A DNA stretch of 64,000 nt from Streptomyces ochraceiscleroticus (GCF_000720485.1 NZ_JOAX01000001.1:186001-250000); one strand, 5' to 3'; counted from the first letter of the stretch, positions 24,409-34,037 are shown. Notes: generated from the sequence alone by a model not told the origin. Made by a program: numbers and translations.

Positions 24409-24735
24409 ATGGCCGGTGCCACGGTGACCGTGACGGACGCCAACTTCGAAGAGGTCGTCCTCAAGAGCGACAAGCCCGTACTCGTCGACTTCTGGGCCAC
24501 CTGGTGCGGCCCGTGCCGTCAGGTTGCCCCCTCCCTGGAGGCCATCGCCGCGGAGCACGACGAGATCGTCATCGCCAAGCTCAACACCGACGAGAACCCC
24601 GCGACCACCGCCAAGTACGGCGTCATGTCGATCCCGACCATGAACGTCTACAAGGACGGCGAGGTCGTGAAGACCATCGTCGGCGCCAAGCCGAAGGCCG
24701 CGATCGAGCGGGACCTGGCGGACTACCTCGCCTGA
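24409..24735 (+). CDS. trxA: thioredoxin
   Basis: This 108-residue disulfide reductase has the classic WCGPC active site at residues 32-36 inside LVDFWATWCGPC, and the cis-proline block SIPTMNVYKDGE. Length is standard. AAGGAG lies seven bases before the ATG. Its partner reductase is encoded just upstream, and both are expected to be induced by thiol oxidation through SigR. Confidence 0.97.
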   Translation: MAGATVTVTDANFEEVVLKSDKPVLVDFWATWCGPCRQVAPSLEAIAAEHDEIVIAKLNTDENPATTAKYGVMSIPTMNVYKDGEVVKTIVGAKPKAAIERDLADYLA

Positions 24736-24747
24736 TCTCCGCACGAT

Positions 24748-24761
24748 GTTTCACGTGAAAC
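24748..24761. other. parS: parS centromere site after trxA
   Basis: Perfect GTTTCACGTGAAAC. Its last four bases form the base of the trxA terminator stem, so the two elements overlap. Confidence 0.93.
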
Positions 24762-24789
24762 GGGCCTGCCCTCCGGGGCGGGCCCGTTT
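24758..24789. terminator. trxA terminator overlapping parS
   Basis: A 14-bp stem (24758-24771 with 24776-24789) with one G-U pair and a TCCG loop. It separates trxA from the convergent GNAT gene. Confidence 0.85.
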
Positions 24790-24800
24790 CGCTGTCCGCA

Positions 24801-25418
24801 CTACAGGGGCCGGAGTACCGGTTCTTTCTGAACAGCACCCAGCAGCCGGTCCAGCGCCAGTTCCACGTCTTCCTTCCACGACAGGGTCGTGCGCAGCTCC
24901 AGGCGCAGCCGTGGGTAGCGCGGGTGCGGCCGCACGGTCTTGAAGCCCACCGCGAGCAGGTGATCGGCGGGCAGCACGCACGCCGGCTCCGTCCACTTCG
25001 CGTCACCGAACGCCTCGATCGCTTTGAAGCCCCGCCGCAGCAGGTCCTTCGCGACCGTCTGGACCATGACCCTGCCCAGCCCCTGACCCTGGTAGCCGGG
25101 GATGAGCCAGGCGGTCATCAGCTGCACGGCATCGGGGGAGACCGGGCTCGTCGGGAAGGCCGTGGAGCGTGGCACGTATGCCGGAGGCGCGTACAGCACG
25201 AAGCCGACCGGGACCTCGTCCACATAGACCACCCGGCCACAGGAGCCCCACTCCAGCAGCACGGCGGAGATCCACGCTTCCTTCTCCAGCTCGGGCCGGC
25301 CGCTCTTTACCGCGGCTTCACCGCTGACGGGGTCGAGCTCCCAGAAGACACACGAGCGGCAGCGCTTGGGGACATCCGGAAGGTTGTCCAGCGTGAGCGG
25401 TACGAGCCGACGCCCCAT
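24801..25418 (-). CDS. GNAT family N-acetyltransferase
   Basis: The 205-residue protein carries the acetyl-CoA binding loop PGYQGQGLGRVMVQ and the preceding beta strand region MTAWLIPG of GNAT enzymes. An unusual N-terminal motif, RCRSCVFWELDP, is shared by actinobacterial homologues found beside parB (from memory). The substrate is unknown. GAGGA precedes the ATG. The gene overlaps the small upstream membrane protein in a different frame. Confidence 0.85.
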   Translation of the reverse strand: MGRRLVPLTLDNLPDVPKRCRSCVFWELDPVSGEAAVKSGRPELEKEAWISAVLLEWGSCGRVVYVDEVPVGFVLYAPPAYVPRSTAFPTSPVSPDAVQLMTAWLIPGYQGQGLGRVMVQTVAKDLLRRGFKAIEAFGDAKWTEPACVLPADHLLAVGFKTVRPHPRYPRLRLELRTTLSWKEDVELALDRLLGAVQKEPVLRPL

Positions 25419-25564
25419 GAAGCCAGGTCCTCACTTCCCTCGCCCACCGCACCTCCCGGCACGGTCAGCGGAACGCGCTCACTGAGCAGACCACCGACGA
25501 ATCCGCCGACTGCGCCCAGACCGAACCCCGCTGCCATCAATCCGGTGCGGCTCACCGATCGCAT
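25307..25564 (-). CDS. possible small membrane protein overlapping the GNAT gene
   Basis: An 85-residue frame opens with MRSVSRTGLMAAGFGLGAVG, which continues into a single glycine-rich hydrophobic segment. A very strong ribosome-binding site (GAGGAGAGG) lies just before the ATG. The last 112 bp overlap the GNAT gene in another frame, and the C-terminal part looks like read-through. It may be a real leader protein coupled to the GNAT gene, or a spurious frame with a fortunate start. I recognise no family. Confidence 0.45.
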   Translation of the reverse strand: MRSVSRTGLMAAGFGLGAVGGFVGGLLSERVPLTVPGGAVGEGSEDLASWGVGSYRSRWTTFRMSPSAAARVSSGSSTPSAVKPR

Positions 25565-25662
25565 GGCCTCTCCTCGACGTGAGGTGACTCCGAGTGGATG
25601 CGTGCCATACCCGAACGCATCGTAACCGGGACAACATGAACCCGGGTACCGCGAAAAGGCAA

Positions 25663-25708
25663 AGGGCGGGCCGTGTTCCGGTCACCTCACCGGCACACGG
25701 CCCGCCCT
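25663..25708 (-). terminator. parB terminator
   Basis: A 20-bp stem with one mismatch (25663-25682 with 25689-25708) and a six-base loop lies 22 bp after the parB stop. Confidence 0.85.
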
Positions 25709-25730
25709 CCCGGCGGACAGCGGCGTCCGC

Positions 25731-26825
25731 TCACGCCTCGTCGCTGTCCTCCTCCGGGTGCTTGTCCAGCACCCGTCCCTCTCCGGGAGCCAGCGTGCCC
25801 AGGATGCGGTCGAGATCGTCTATCGAGGCGAACTCCACGACGATCTTTCCCTTCTTCTGGCCGAGATCGACCTTCACCCGCGTCTCGAACCGGTCCGAGA
25901 GCCGTGAGGCCAGATCGGTCAGGGCGGGCGAGACGCGGGTACCGGCGCGCGGCCCCTTCGTCTTCGACGCGCTCTTGGGTGTGGACCCCATCAGGGTCAC
26001 GATCTCCTCGACCGCCCGCACCGAAAGGCCCTCGGCCACGATGCGGTGCGCCAGCCGGTCCTGCTCCTCGGAGTCCTCCACGGACAGCAGCGCCCGCGCA
26101 TGGCCGGCCGAGAGCACCCCCGCGGCGACCCGTCGCTGCACCGACGGCGACAGCTTCAGCAGCCGCAGCGTGTTGGAGACCTGCGGACGCGACCGCCCGA
26201 TCCGGTCCGCCAGCTCGTCGTGTGTGCAGTTGAAGTCCTTCAGCAACTGGTCGTAGGCCGCCGCCTCCTCCAGCGGGTTCAGCTGAGCCCGGTGGAGGTT
26301 CTCCAGCAGCGCGTCCAGGAGGAGCTTCTCGTCGTCCGTCGCCCGGACGATCGCCGGGATCTTCTCCAGGCCGGCCTCACGGCACGCCCGCCAGCGGCGC
26401 TCGCCCATGATGAGCTCGTACCGCCCCGGCCCCATCCCCCGCACGACGACCGGCTGGAGCAGGCCCACCTCCTGGATGGAGGTGACCAGCTCCGCCAGGG
26501 CGTCCTCGTCGAACACCTCACGCGGCTGCCGTGGATTGGGAGTGATCGAGTCGATAGGCAGCTCGGCGAAGTGCGCCCCGGCGACCTCGCTCCCCTTGTC
26601 GTTCACCACCGGCTCGGCCGGTGCCTCCGTTTCACGTGAAACGGCAGCGTCCGGGATGGCCGCCACCTTGGCTGCGGCAACGCCTCGCTCCGATGTCATG
26701 ACCGGCACCGCCGATGGCGATGTCGTCCCCCGTCCCACCGCCGGGCCGGCGTTGTCCGAACCCTGCGGTGCCGCGGGGATCAGCGCACCGAGCCCGCGGC
26801 CCAGTCCTCTACGTCGTTCGCTCAC
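25731..26825 (-). CDS. parB: chromosome-partitioning protein ParB
   Basis: ParB binds parS sites and spreads as a CTP-dependent clamp to organise the origin. The 364-residue protein starts [17 protein letters not shown], a conserved ParA-interaction end, followed by a disordered stretch. The CTPase domain has [13 protein letters not shown], and the DNA-binding helix-turn-helix contains [24 protein letters not shown]-terminal dimerization domain ends the protein. A parS site lies in its own gene, read as VSRET near residue 62. The GTG start overlaps the parA stop (GTGA), with GGAGGGG upstream. Confidence 0.97.
   Translation of the reverse strand: MSERRRGLGRGLGALIPAAPQGSDNAGPAVGRGTTSPSAVPVMTSERGVAAAKVAAIPDAAVSRETEAPAEPVVNDKGSEVAGAHFAELPIDSITPNPRQPREVFDEDALAELVTSIQEVGLLQPVVVRGMGPGRYELIMGERRWRACREAGLEKIPAIVRATDDEKLLLDALLENLHRAQLNPLEEAAAYDQLLKDFNCTHDELADRIGRSRPQVSNTLRLLKLSPSVQRRVAAGVLSAGHARALLSVEDSEEQDRLAHRIVAEGLSVRAVEEIVTLMGSTPKSASKTKGPRAGTRVSPALTDLASRLSDRFETRVKVDLGQKKGKIVVEFASIDDLDRILGTLAPGEGRVLDKHPEEDSDEA
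26629..26642. other. parS: parS centromere site inside parB
   Basis: Perfect GTTTCACGTGAAAC in the N-terminal linker codons of parB, read as VSRET. Confidence 0.93.
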
Positions 26826-27892
26826 TGATTCCCCTCCGACATGCTGTGCTGTGATTCATAGGTCACGCTGAGCCCCTGACCGGCCGCCCCGGAGACCCCG
26901 CGCAGCGCGATCTCACGCGCCGCTTCGAGATAGGACAGCGAACCGCTGGAGCCCGGATCATAAGTGAGCACCGTCTGCCCGTAGCTCGGCGCCTCAGAGA
27001 TGCGCACGGAGCGGGGGATGCTCGTTCTCAGTACCTCGCTGCCGAAGTGACTGCGCACCTCGTCGGCGACCTGGGAGGCGAGCCGGGTCCGGCCGTCGTA
27101 CATGGTCAGCAGGATCGTCGACACATGAAGCTTGGGGTTCAGGTGGCCCCGGACCAGATCGACGTTCCGCAGGAGCTGGCCCAGGCCCTCCAGCGCGTAG
27201 TACTCGCACTGGATCGGGATCAGTACTTCGGCCCCGGCCACCAGCGCGTTGACCGTCAGCAGGCCGAGCGAGGGCGGGCAGTCGATGAGGATGTAGTCCA
27301 GCGGCTGCTCGTATGCCTTGATGGCCCGGTCCAGCCGGCTCTCCCGGGCCACCAGCGAGACCAGCTCGATCTCCGCGCCGGCCAGGTCGATCGTGGCGGG
27401 CGCGCAGAACAGCCCCTCCACGTCCGGTACCGGCTGAACCACGTCGGAAAGTGGCTTGCTCTCCACCAACACGTCGTAGATGGAGGGGACTTCGGAGTGG
27501 TGGTCGATCCCCAGGGCCGTGGAGGCATTGCCCTGCGGGTCCAGGTCCACCACCAGTACTCGTGCCCCGTGCAGGGCGAGTGAGGCAGCCAGGTTCACGG
27601 TGGTCGTGGTCTTGCCGACCCCGCCCTTCTGGTTGGCCACCACCATGACCCGGGTCTGCTCGGGGCGAGGCAGAGCCTCTCCCGCCCGGCCCAGCGCCTG
27701 GACTGCCAGCTGAGCAGCACGACCGATCGGGGTGTCGTCCATGGGGGGCGGCGTTTCACGTGAAACGTCGTCCCCGAACGACTCGCTACGGGGACCGGGG
27801 ACCGGATCGGTCATCGGTCCCGCGATGTTGGCGTCGGACCGCAAGGATTCACTCTCCTCGACTTCAGGCTCGCAATGCTCAGAGCCTGCCAT
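26822..27892 (-). CDS. parA: chromosome-partitioning ATPase ParA
   Basis: ParA drives segregation of ParB-bound origins; in Streptomyces it also helps align chromosomes in sporulating hyphae. The deviant Walker A motif [17 protein letters not shown], followed by [10 protein letters not shown] and [19 protein letters not shown], define the family. About 75 residues precede the ATPase core and include VSRET, encoded by a parS site. The start is uncertain. I use the ATG at 27892, giving 356 residues. The frame stays open to a GTG at 28054 inside another parS, but no start candidate has a convincing ribosome-binding site. Translation is coupled to parB by a GTGA overlap. Confidence 0.92.
   Translation of the reverse strand: MAGSEHCEPEVEESESLRSDANIAGPMTDPVPGPRSESFGDDVSRETPPPMDDTPIGRAAQLAVQALGRAGEALPRPEQTRVMVVANQKGGVGKTTTTVNLAASLALHGARVLVVDLDPQGNASTALGIDHHSEVPSIYDVLVESKPLSDVVQPVPDVEGLFCAPATIDLAGAEIELVSLVARESRLDRAIKAYEQPLDYILIDCPPSLGLLTVNALVAGAEVLIPIQCEYYALEGLGQLLRNVDLVRGHLNPKLHVSTILLTMYDGRTRLASQVADEVRSHFGSEVLRTSIPRSVRISEAPSYGQTVLTYDPGSSGSLSYLEAAREIALRGVSGAAGQGLSVTYESQHSMSEGNQ
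27753..27766. other. parS: parS centromere site inside parA
   Basis: Perfect GTTTCACGTGAAAC in the N-terminal linker of parA, read as VSRET. Confidence 0.93.
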
Positions 27893-28038
27893 GGTTTCGG
27901 TGTCGCGAACCAGCGAGGCCCTGTCTCCTGTGGATGAATCCTCCTCTGTGGATACATCCGTGACCCGACCGGGTCGGTGGCCACGCGGTGCGGCAGCCGC
28001 ACGACCTCGACTGATGATTCCATGCAGCAGGGAGCGAC

Positions 28039-28052
28039 GTTTCACGTGAAAC
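28039..28052. other. parS: parS centromere site at the 5' end of parA
   Basis: Perfect GTTTCACGTGAAAC. If parA began at the GTG at 28054, this site would encode FHVK, unlike every other coding copy. That is a small argument that it is noncoding and that parA starts further in. Confidence 0.93.
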
Positions 28053-28163
28053 ACGATGCCAGCGCCGTGTCCTATTCCCCCGCGACACTCCGGCTTATGT
28101 CGTTTTGGTGGTTTGTATGGAGCACGGCCCTCGGCGGTTCGAGCGACGCCCCTGGCCAGACAT

Positions 28164-28205
28164 GACAGGAGCGCTTCCCGTCGGCGGACGGAAAGCGCTC
28201 CTGTC
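28164..28205 (-). terminator. rsmG operon terminator
   Basis: A long stem of about 19 bp with one mismatch (28164-28182 with 28187-28205) lies between the rsmG stop and the parA promoter region. Confidence 0.85.
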
Positions 28206-28231
28206 TGCGTCTGGTGTTGTGCTGTGCCGGT

Positions 28232-28957
28232 CTACCGCCGCCGGCTCCTGGCCGGCCGGTTGGCGCGATTCGCCTTGGCACGCTTGGCCGCGAAGCGGAC
28301 GCCGCCGGGGCTCTCGCCCACCTCCACGCGGACGACCGTGGACAGCGGATCGACCACGCCCTCACCGACGTGCACCACCGAGGTGGCCTCCACGCCGAGC
28401 TTGCTGAGCGCCGCCCGGGCGCCCTTCAGCTCTTCCTCCGCGGTGTCGCCCTTGAGCGCCAGCATCTCGCCGTACGGCCGCAGCAGCGGGACACCCCAGC
28501 CGGCCAGCCGGTCCAGCGGTGCCACGGCACGCGCGGTCACCACGTGGACCTGAGGGATCTTGCCCATCACCTCTTCGGCCCGGCCCCGCACCACGGTCAC
28601 GTGATCAAGACCCAGCAGCTCCACGACCTCCTGCAGGAAGTTCGTCCGCCGCAGCAGCGGCTCCAGCAGGGTGATCTTCAGATCCGGTCGCACCAGCGCC
28701 AGCGGAATGCCCGGCAGCCCGGCCCCCGAGCCCACATCGCACACCGAGACACCCTCGGGGACCACCTCGGAGAGCACCGCGCAATTCAGCAGGTGGCGCT
28801 CCCACAGCCGCGGCACCTCACGCGGACCGATCAGCCCGCGCCGTACACCCGCGTCGGCGAGCAGCTCGCCGTACCGCACGGCCTCCGGGAAGCGCTCACC
28901 GAAAATCTCCCGCGCCGCTTCCGGCGCCGCTGGAAGCTCCGCCGCTGACTCCGTCAC
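28232..28957 (-). CDS. rsmG: 16S rRNA (guanine-527-N7)-methyltransferase
   Basis: RsmG (GidB) methylates G527 of 16S rRNA; its loss gives low-level streptomycin resistance and often raises antibiotic production in Streptomyces. The 241-residue protein has the SAM-binding motif VCDVGSGAGLPGIPLAL and the blocks ITLLEPLLRRTNFLQEV and VTARAVAPLDRL. The C-terminus is Arg/Ala-rich and probably disordered. The GTG start has AGGAAGGG upstream. It is part of the leftward rnpA-yidC-jag-rsmG group. Confidence 0.96.
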   Translation of the reverse strand: MTESAAELPAAPEAAREIFGERFPEAVRYGELLADAGVRRGLIGPREVPRLWERHLLNCAVLSEVVPEGVSVCDVGSGAGLPGIPLALVRPDLKITLLEPLLRRTNFLQEVVELLGLDHVTVVRGRAEEVMGKIPQVHVVTARAVAPLDRLAGWGVPLLRPYGEMLALKGDTAEEELKGARAALSKLGVEATSVVHVGEGVVDPLSTVVRVEVGESPGGVRFAAKRAKANRANRPARSRRR

Positions 28958-29037
28958 GGTTACCGCCCTTCCTCTGAACTGCTGATCCTGCCGGTACCCG
29001 GATCGAGACCCGGTCCTGGCAGAAGGCTGACAAGACG

Positions 29038-29065
29038 TGGCCCCGCCTGCGAACAGACGGGGCCA
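29038..29065 (-). terminator. hairpin between jag and rsmG
   Basis: TGGCCCCG pairs with CGGGGCCA across a 12-base loop. It could be a partial terminator or an RNA processing site within the operon. Confidence 0.5.
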
Positions 29066-29089
29066 AAGACACGCGCGAGCGCCGGGGAA

Positions 29090-29596
29090 TCAGGCCGGGA
29101 GCACGACGACCCGGCGCTGGGGCTCCTCGCCCTCGGACTCGCTGCGCAGTCCGGCCGCCGCGACGGCGTCGTGCACCACCTTGCGCTCGAACGGCGTCAT
29201 CGGCTTCAGCTTCACCGGCTCGCCCGAGGTCTTCGCCTCCTGGGCCGCCTTGGCACCCAGCTCCGCGAGCTCCTCGCGCTTGCGTGCGCGGTAGCCGGCG
29301 ATGTCCAGCATCAGACGGCTGCGGTCGCCCGTCTCCCGGTGCACCGCCAGCCGGGTCAGCTCCTGGAGCGCCTCCAGCACCTCACCGTCCCGGCCCACCA
29401 GCTTCTGCAGGTCACGGCTGGTGGAGTCGCTGATGATCGACACCGCGGCACGGTCGGCCTCGACGTCCATGTCGATGTCGCCGTCGAGATCCGCGATGTC
29501 CAGCAGGCCCTCGAGGTAGTCGGCCGCGATCTCGCCCTCCTGCTCCAGCCGGGACAGGGTGTCGGTGCCCTCGGCGGCAGGGGTCGTGTCCGTCAC
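29090..29596 (-). CDS. jag: RNA-binding protein Jag (KhpB-like)
   Basis: The 168-residue protein has an acidic N-terminal stretch, a KH domain with LVGRDGEVLEALQELTRLA, and an R3H domain with MTPFERKVVHDAVA and a closing RRVVVLPA. Jag/KhpB binds RNA and is nearly always encoded beside yidC, as here (12-bp gap). In other bacteria it influences cell elongation and division. It lacks the separate Jag-N domain seen in Firmicutes. The GTG start has AAGGAG six bases upstream. Confidence 0.93.
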   Translation of the reverse strand: MTDTTPAAEGTDTLSRLEQEGEIAADYLEGLLDIADLDGDIDMDVEADRAAVSIISDSTSRDLQKLVGRDGEVLEALQELTRLAVHRETGDRSRLMLDIAGYRARKREELAELGAKAAQEAKTSGEPVKLKPMTPFERKVVHDAVAAAGLRSESEGEEPQRRVVVLPA

Positions 29597-29608
29597 GAAA
29601 GACTCCTT

Positions 29609-30784
29609 CTACTTCTTGGACGGGTGCTTGGGCCGCTGCTGGCCCTTGCGCTGTCCGGACTTGGCGTTACGGGAGGAACCGGAGGCCGAGCTGCCCTTGG
29701 GCTTGCCGCCCTCGGAGGACTTCTTCGCGGCGTCCGCCTTCTGGCCCGAGTCCTTCTGCAGCGACTGCTTGGTCTCGCCCTTGGCCGTGGAGCCCGACTG
29801 CCCGCCCTGCGCACCGGCCCGGGTGCGGGTCTGCGTACCGCCGCCGGCCGGGGCCGCGGTCTGCCGCTGGGACTTGCTCTGGCGCTTGGGCTGCTGGCGG
29901 TTCTGGCGCGCCTCCTCGACGGCCTTCTTCGCCTCGACCTCGGCCGGGTCCTCCTTCAGCTTGCCCTTGGCACGCAGCCGCTCCTGGCGCTCCGTGTAGG
30001 CCCGGCTGCCCGGAGTGGGGTTACGGCGGATGACGAACATCTGCTGGCCCATGGTCCACACGTTGGTGGTCAGCCAGTACACGAGGACACCGACGGGGAA
30101 GTTGATGCCGAAGACGGCGAACATGATCGGGAAGACGTACATCAGCATCTTCTGCTGCTGCATGAACGGCGTCTTCACCGTGAGGTCGACGTTCTTCGTC
30201 ATCAGCTGGCGCTGGGTGTAGAACTGCGACGCCGACATCAGAACGATCATGATGATCGTGACGACCCGGACGTCGGTCAGGGAGGCGCCGAGCGCCTCGA
30301 CCTTCGACGCCGAGTCCATGAACTTCACGGACAGCGGGGCACCGAAGATGTGCGCCTGCTGCGCGCTCGCCAGCAACGGCTTGTCGATGACGCCGACAAC
30401 CTCGTTGTTCGCGATGTGGTTCAGGACCTGGTACAGCGAGATGAAGAACGGCGACTGCGCGATGATCGGGAGACAGCTCGAGAGCGGGTTGGTGCCCGTC
30501 TCCTTGTAGAGCTTCATCATCTCTTCGGACTGGCGCTGCTTGTCGCTCTTGTAGCGCTCCTGGATCGCCTTCATCTTGGGCTGGAGCGCCTGCATGTTCC
30601 GCGTCGACTTGATCTGCTTCACGAAGAGCGGGATCAGGCAGATACGGATCAGCACCACCAGCGAGACGATGGACAGGCCCCACGCCGCGCCGCTGTTCTT
30701 GTCGAAGACCAGGCTGTACAGCGAATGGAACTGGACGATGATCCAGGAAACTGCGTAATAGAGAGGATTCAGGATCGTGTCCAC
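29609..30784 (-). CDS. yidC: membrane protein insertase YidC
   Basis: YidC inserts and folds membrane proteins with or without SecYEG. The 391-residue protein has five likely membrane helices. The first pair includes [18 protein letters not shown], which holds the conserved groove arginine. A cytoplasmic hairpin follows ([20 protein letters not shown]), then [19 protein letters not shown]. The last helices lie near [21 protein letters not shown] long Lys/Gln/Arg-rich cytoplasmic tail, likely ribosome-contacting, ends the protein. It has no large periplasmic P1 domain, as in Gram-positive homologues. The GTG has AAGGAG upstream. Confidence 0.96.
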   Translation of the reverse strand: MDTILNPLYYAVSWIIVQFHSLYSLVFDKNSGAAWGLSIVSLVVLIRICLIPLFVKQIKSTRNMQALQPKMKAIQERYKSDKQRQSEEMMKLYKETGTNPLSSCLPIIAQSPFFISLYQVLNHIANNEVVGVIDKPLLASAQQAHIFGAPLSVKFMDSASKVEALGASLTDVRVVTIIMIVLMSASQFYTQRQLMTKNVDLTVKTPFMQQQKMLMYVFPIMFAVFGINFPVGVLVYWLTTNVWTMGQQMFVIRRNPTPGSRAYTERQERLRAKGKLKEDPAEVEAKKAVEEARQNRQQPKRQSKSQRQTAAPAGGGTQTRTRAGAQGGQSGSTAKGETKQSLQKDSGQKADAAKKSSEGGKPKGSSASGSSRNAKSGQRKGQQRPKHPSKK

Positions 30785-30787
30785 GAA

Positions 30788-31105
30788 TCAAGCTCCTTGG
30801 GCGTTGGGCTGAGTCTCGGGCTTTGCGGCAGGCTCATGGACGGCGGGCCCGCCCAAGCGGCTCCTCAGCCGCTGGTGCCAGACCGGATGCTTCCGGGGCG
30901 GTACATGGTCGACACCACCGAGCGACCACGGATTGCAACGCAGGATGCGCCAGGCGGTCAGCGCTGTCCCTTTTACCGCGCCGTGCCTGTCGATGGCCGT
31001 GTAGCCATAGTGGGAGCACGACGGGTAGTACTTGCAGACCGGTCCCAGCAAAGGGCTGATGGTCCACTGGTACAACTTGATCAACAGCAGCAGCGGGTAC
31101 TTCAC
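30788..31105 (-). CDS. yidD: membrane protein insertion efficiency factor YidD
   Basis: This 105-residue YidD/Haemolytic-family protein is thought to assist YidC. The pattern [20 protein letters not shown], then [15 protein letters not shown], and later [12 protein letters not shown], is diagnostic, with the three conserved cysteines present. The GTG start overlaps the rnpA stop by four bases, and yidC follows after three bases, so the three are translated together. Confidence 0.95.
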   Translation of the reverse strand: MKYPLLLLIKLYQWTISPLLGPVCKYYPSCSHYGYTAIDRHGAVKGTALTAWRILRCNPWSLGGVDHVPPRKHPVWHQRLRSRLGGPAVHEPAAKPETQPNAQGA

Positions 31106-31494
31106 GGAGCGCCCCCTCCAGGGTCCCGCCCGGGGGTCCTCAGCAGGCGCTGCAGCGCGGCATCAAGATCGCGGGCGAGCGCGTCGTACTCCGCATCGCC
31201 CGCGCCGGGCAGCGCACGTACGACCACCAGGCTACCGGCGGGCAGCCGGTCCAGACGGTCGCGCACGAGGTGGCGGAGCCGGCGCTGGACCTTGTTCCGC
31301 ACCACGGCGTTGCCGATGGCCTTGCTCACGACGAAACCCGCACGCGTCGGGGGAACCATTTCCCCCGCTGCGTGCGGGTCCGTTGCACCGCTGCGTAGAT
31401 GGACGACAAGGAGCGGGCGCCCGGCCCTGCGTCCTCGGCGTACCGCGGTCGCGAAGTCCTCGCGCCGCCTCAGCCGATTCTCGGTAGGCAGCAC
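31102..31494 (-). CDS. rnpA: ribonuclease P protein component
   Basis: RnpA binds the catalytic RNase P RNA and helps it cut tRNA 5' leaders. The 130-residue protein starts [20 protein letters not shown] and contains the RNR motif region [20 protein letters not shown], which contacts RNA. The start is a GTG. rpmH lies 24 bp upstream, the usual bacterial order. Confidence 0.96.
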   Translation of the reverse strand: MLPTENRLRRREDFATAVRRGRRAGRPLLVVHLRSGATDPHAAGEMVPPTRAGFVVSKAIGNAVVRNKVQRRLRHLVRDRLDRLPAGSLVVVRALPGAGDAEYDALARDLDAALQRLLRTPGRDPGGGAP

Positions 31495-31518
31495 GTCATG
31501 GACCTAGAGGCCGGGCTG

Positions 31519-31656
31519 TCAGGCCGACAGGCGGGCGCGACCCTTGCCACGGCGGGACGCGAGGATCGCGCGGCCGGCACGCGTACGCATGCGCAGACGG
31601 AAGCCGTGGGTCTTGGCGCGACGACGGTTGTTCGGCTGGAAGGTGCGCTTGCTCAC
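31519..31656 (-). CDS. rpmH: 50S ribosomal protein L34
   Basis: The reverse strand encodes a 45-residue, very basic protein: it begins [20 protein letters not shown] and ends [10 protein letters not shown]. This is a textbook L34, with GTG start and TGA stop, and GGAG eight bases before the start. It is divergent from dnaA and is the first gene of the rpmH-rnpA-yidD-yidC-jag-rsmG series. Confidence 0.97.
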   Translation of the reverse strand: MSKRTFQPNNRRRAKTHGFRLRMRTRAGRAILASRRGKGRARLSA

Positions 31657-31898
31657 TCGGGGGCTCCAGGAAAGATTGTTGCCTCTTGCGAGACAGGTGT
31701 GGGGCGTCGACTGGCTGTCACCGTGCGCCCACGAGTAGCTCGCATACGCCCGAGTGCACCGCTACACGATCGCTGGGCGCGATCTTTGCCCATCGGAGGC
31801 AGGCGGCAGCAGCCATCGACAACTCGACCTGGTCACGGTACGCGCGGCTGCATCATCCGGTCAAACCGGCTCTAGGACAGGACACGCTATGCACAGGC

Positions 31899-31907
31899 TG
31901 TGGACAA
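31899..31907 (-). promoter_or_regulatory. perfect DnaA box in the dnaA promoter
   Basis: TGTGGACAA is a perfect DnaA box (TTGTCCACA on the minus strand). It lies four bases before the predicted -35 element of dnaA, as expected for autoregulation. Confidence 0.8.
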
Positions 31908-31911
31908 CAAC

Positions 31912-31941
31912 TTGAACACGCGCGGGTCTGCTGACTACCGT
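31912..31941 (+). promoter_or_regulatory. candidate dnaA promoter
   Basis: TTGAAC (31912-31917) and TACCGT (31936-31941) are spaced 18 bp, giving a leader of about 65 bases before the dnaA start. This is a consensus match only. The rest of the 356-bp rpmH-dnaA gap must also hold the rpmH promoter, which I could not pin down. Confidence 0.5.
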
Positions 31942-32012
31942 GGCTGAACTCCGATTCCTTCCCGCCCGTCCTGAGAATCACACATTCGTGGGACTGTGAG
32001 AGAGCGTGCTCT

Positions 32013-34037
32013 GTGGCTGACGTCCCTGCCGATCTTGCCGCAGTGTGGCCGCGGGTCCTCGACCACCTGCTCCGGGCGGAGAGCGACAGCCTCAAGCCCA
32101 AGGACCAGGACTGGCTCAAGCGGACACAGCCGCTCGCCCTGGTCGCCGACACCGCGCTGCTCGCTGTACCCAACGAATTCGCGAAGGGTGTACTGGAAGG
32201 CCGGCTCGCCCCGCTGATCGGCGAGGCGCTGAGCCACGAGTGCGGCCGCCCGATCCGGATCGCGATCACCGTCGACGACACCGCCGAGGCGCCGCAGCCC
32301 CCCGCGCCGCCCCAGCAGCACCTCCCGTCGCAGCAGCCCCAGCTCTCGCACGACGCGTACGAAAGCTACGACGGCCGCCAGGGTTACGGTCGGCAGAACG
32401 GCCACCAGGGCGGCCACGAAAACGGCCCTCAGGGGGGACACCAGGCTGGACATGGAGGCGGCCAGCACGGCGGCCACCAGAGCGACGAGCTGCCCACCGT
32501 GCGCCCCGCCTACCCCGAGTACCAGCAGCAGCACCCGCAGCCGCGGCCCGCGCCCGGCGCCTGGCCGCAGCACTCCGAGGACCGCCGCTCCAGCATGGGC
32601 GACGACTCCGGCCGGCACGACGACTACGGCTGGCAGCAGCAGCGGCTCGGCGGCTTCCCCGAGCGCGACCCCTATGCCACGCCGTCGCACCTGCAGCAGC
32701 ACGGCCGGCCCGGACCCGGCGACTATCGGTCGCAGAACGACGACTACCGGTCACAAGCGGACGACTACCGCTCGCAGAACACCGACGACTACCGCCGGCA
32801 GGGCGCCGACCGCCCCGGCCCCGGGCAGCACGCCGACTCGCAACGCTCTCCGTACGAGCAGTCCCCGCAGCACCGCGACTCCGACGGCCACCAGCCGGGC
32901 GGCCCCGGACGGCACGCGGGCCCCGGCAGCAATCTGCCCGCGCCCAGCGGCGCCCCCGGCCCGCTCGCGGCCCAGCCCGCGCCGGCGACGGGCCCCGGAG
33001 AGCCCACCGCGCGACTGAACCCGAAGTACCTCTTCGACACCTTCGTCATCGGCGCTTCCAACCGCTTCGCGCACGCCGCAGCGGTCGCCGTCGCCGAGGC
33101 CCCGGCCAAGGCGTACAACCCGCTCTTCATCTACGGCGAGTCCGGGCTCGGCAAGACCCACCTGCTGCACGCGATCGGCCATTACGCCCGCAGCCTGTAC
33201 CCCGGTACCAGGGTCAGATACGTGAGCTCGGAGGAGTTCACCAACGAGTTCATCAACTCCATCCGCGACGGCAAGGCGGACGCGTTCCGCAAGCGCTACC
33301 GCGACATGGACATCCTGCTGGTCGACGACATCCAGTTCCTGGCGAGCAAGGAGTCGACGCAGGAGGAGTTCTTCCACACGTTCAACACGCTGCACAACGC
33401 GAACAAGCAGATCGTGCTCTCCAGTGACCGGCCGCCCAAGCAGCTGGTGACCCTGGAGGACCGGCTGCGCAACCGCTTCGAGTGGGGCCTGATCACGGAC
33501 GTCCAGCCGCCCGAGCTGGAGACCCGTATCGCGATCCTCCGCAAGAAGGCGGTGCAGGAGCAGCTCAACGCGCCGCCGGAGGTACTGGAGTTCATCGCCT
33601 CCCGGATCTCGCGCAACATCCGCGAGCTGGAGGGGGCGCTGATCCGGGTCACGGCCTTCGCCTCGCTCAACCGGCAGCCGGTGGACCTCGGCCTCACCGA
33701 GATCGTCCTGAAGGACCTGATCCCCGGTGGCGAGGACGCGGCCCCCGAGATCACCGCCACCGCGATCATGGCCGCCACCGCCGACTACTTCGGGCTGACG
33801 GTCGACGACCTGTGCGGCTCCTCACGCAGCCGGGTACTGGTGACCGCGCGGCAGATCGCGATGTACCTGTGCCGTGAGCTGACCGATCTGTCGCTGCCGA
33901 AGATCGGCGGCCACTTCGGCGGCCGCGACCACACGACCGTCATGCACGCGGACCGGAAGATCCGCGCGCTGATGGCGGAGCGCCGCTCCATCTACAACCA
34001 GGTGACCGAGCTGACGAACCGCATCAAGAACGGCTGA
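32013..34037 (+). CDS. dnaA: chromosomal replication initiator DnaA
   Basis: DnaA binds boxes in oriC and opens the duplex. Domain I is [16 protein letters not shown] onward. Domain II is a disordered linker of about 230 residues rich in Gln, His, Gly and Pro, with four DYRSQ-like repeats. Domain III has Walker [16 protein letters not shown] (near residue 376) and Walker [11 protein letters not shown]. Domain IV has the DNA-binding signature [12 protein letters not shown]. At 674 residues it is far longer than the E. coli protein (467), the known Streptomyces feature caused by domain II. The start is a GTG with a weak GA-rich site. Confidence 0.97.
   Translation: MADVPADLAAVWPRVLDHLLRAESDSLKPKDQDWLKRTQPLALVADTALLAVPNEFAKGVLEGRLAPLIGEALSHECGRPIRIAITVDDTAEAPQPPAPPQQHLPSQQPQLSHDAYESYDGRQGYGRQNGHQGGHENGPQGGHQAGHGGGQHGGHQSDELPTVRPAYPEYQQQHPQPRPAPGAWPQHSEDRRSSMGDDSGRHDDYGWQQQRLGGFPERDPYATPSHLQQHGRPGPGDYRSQNDDYRSQADDYRSQNTDDYRRQGADRPGPGQHADSQRSPYEQSPQHRDSDGHQPGGPGRHAGPGSNLPAPSGAPGPLAAQPAPATGPGEPTARLNPKYLFDTFVIGASNRFAHAAAVAVAEAPAKAYNPLFIYGESGLGKTHLLHAIGHYARSLYPGTRVRYVSSEEFTNEFINSIRDGKADAFRKRYRDMDILLVDDIQFLASKESTQEEFFHTFNTLHNANKQIVLSSDRPPKQLVTLEDRLRNRFEWGLITDVQPPELETRIAILRKKAVQEQLNAPPEVLEFIASRISRNIRELEGALIRVTAFASLNRQPVDLGLTEIVLKDLIPGGEDAAPEITATAIMAATADYFGLTVDDLCGSSRSRVLVTARQIAMYLCRELTDLSLPKIGGHFGGRDHTTVMHADRKIRALMAERRSIYNQVTELTNRIKNG
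32720..32803 (+). repeat. in-frame DYRSQ tandem repeats in dnaA domain II
   Basis: Four successive units read DYRSQN, DYRSQA, DYRSQN and DYRRQG with one- or two-residue spacers. The DNA repeats are imperfect. They lie in the disordered linker, where length change is tolerated. Confidence 0.8.

Noticed and set aside
27893..28054. N-terminal extension of ParA to the GTG at 28054
   Set aside because: The extension begins inside a parS site, is basic and low in similarity, and has no ribosome-binding site. It is kept only as an alternative.
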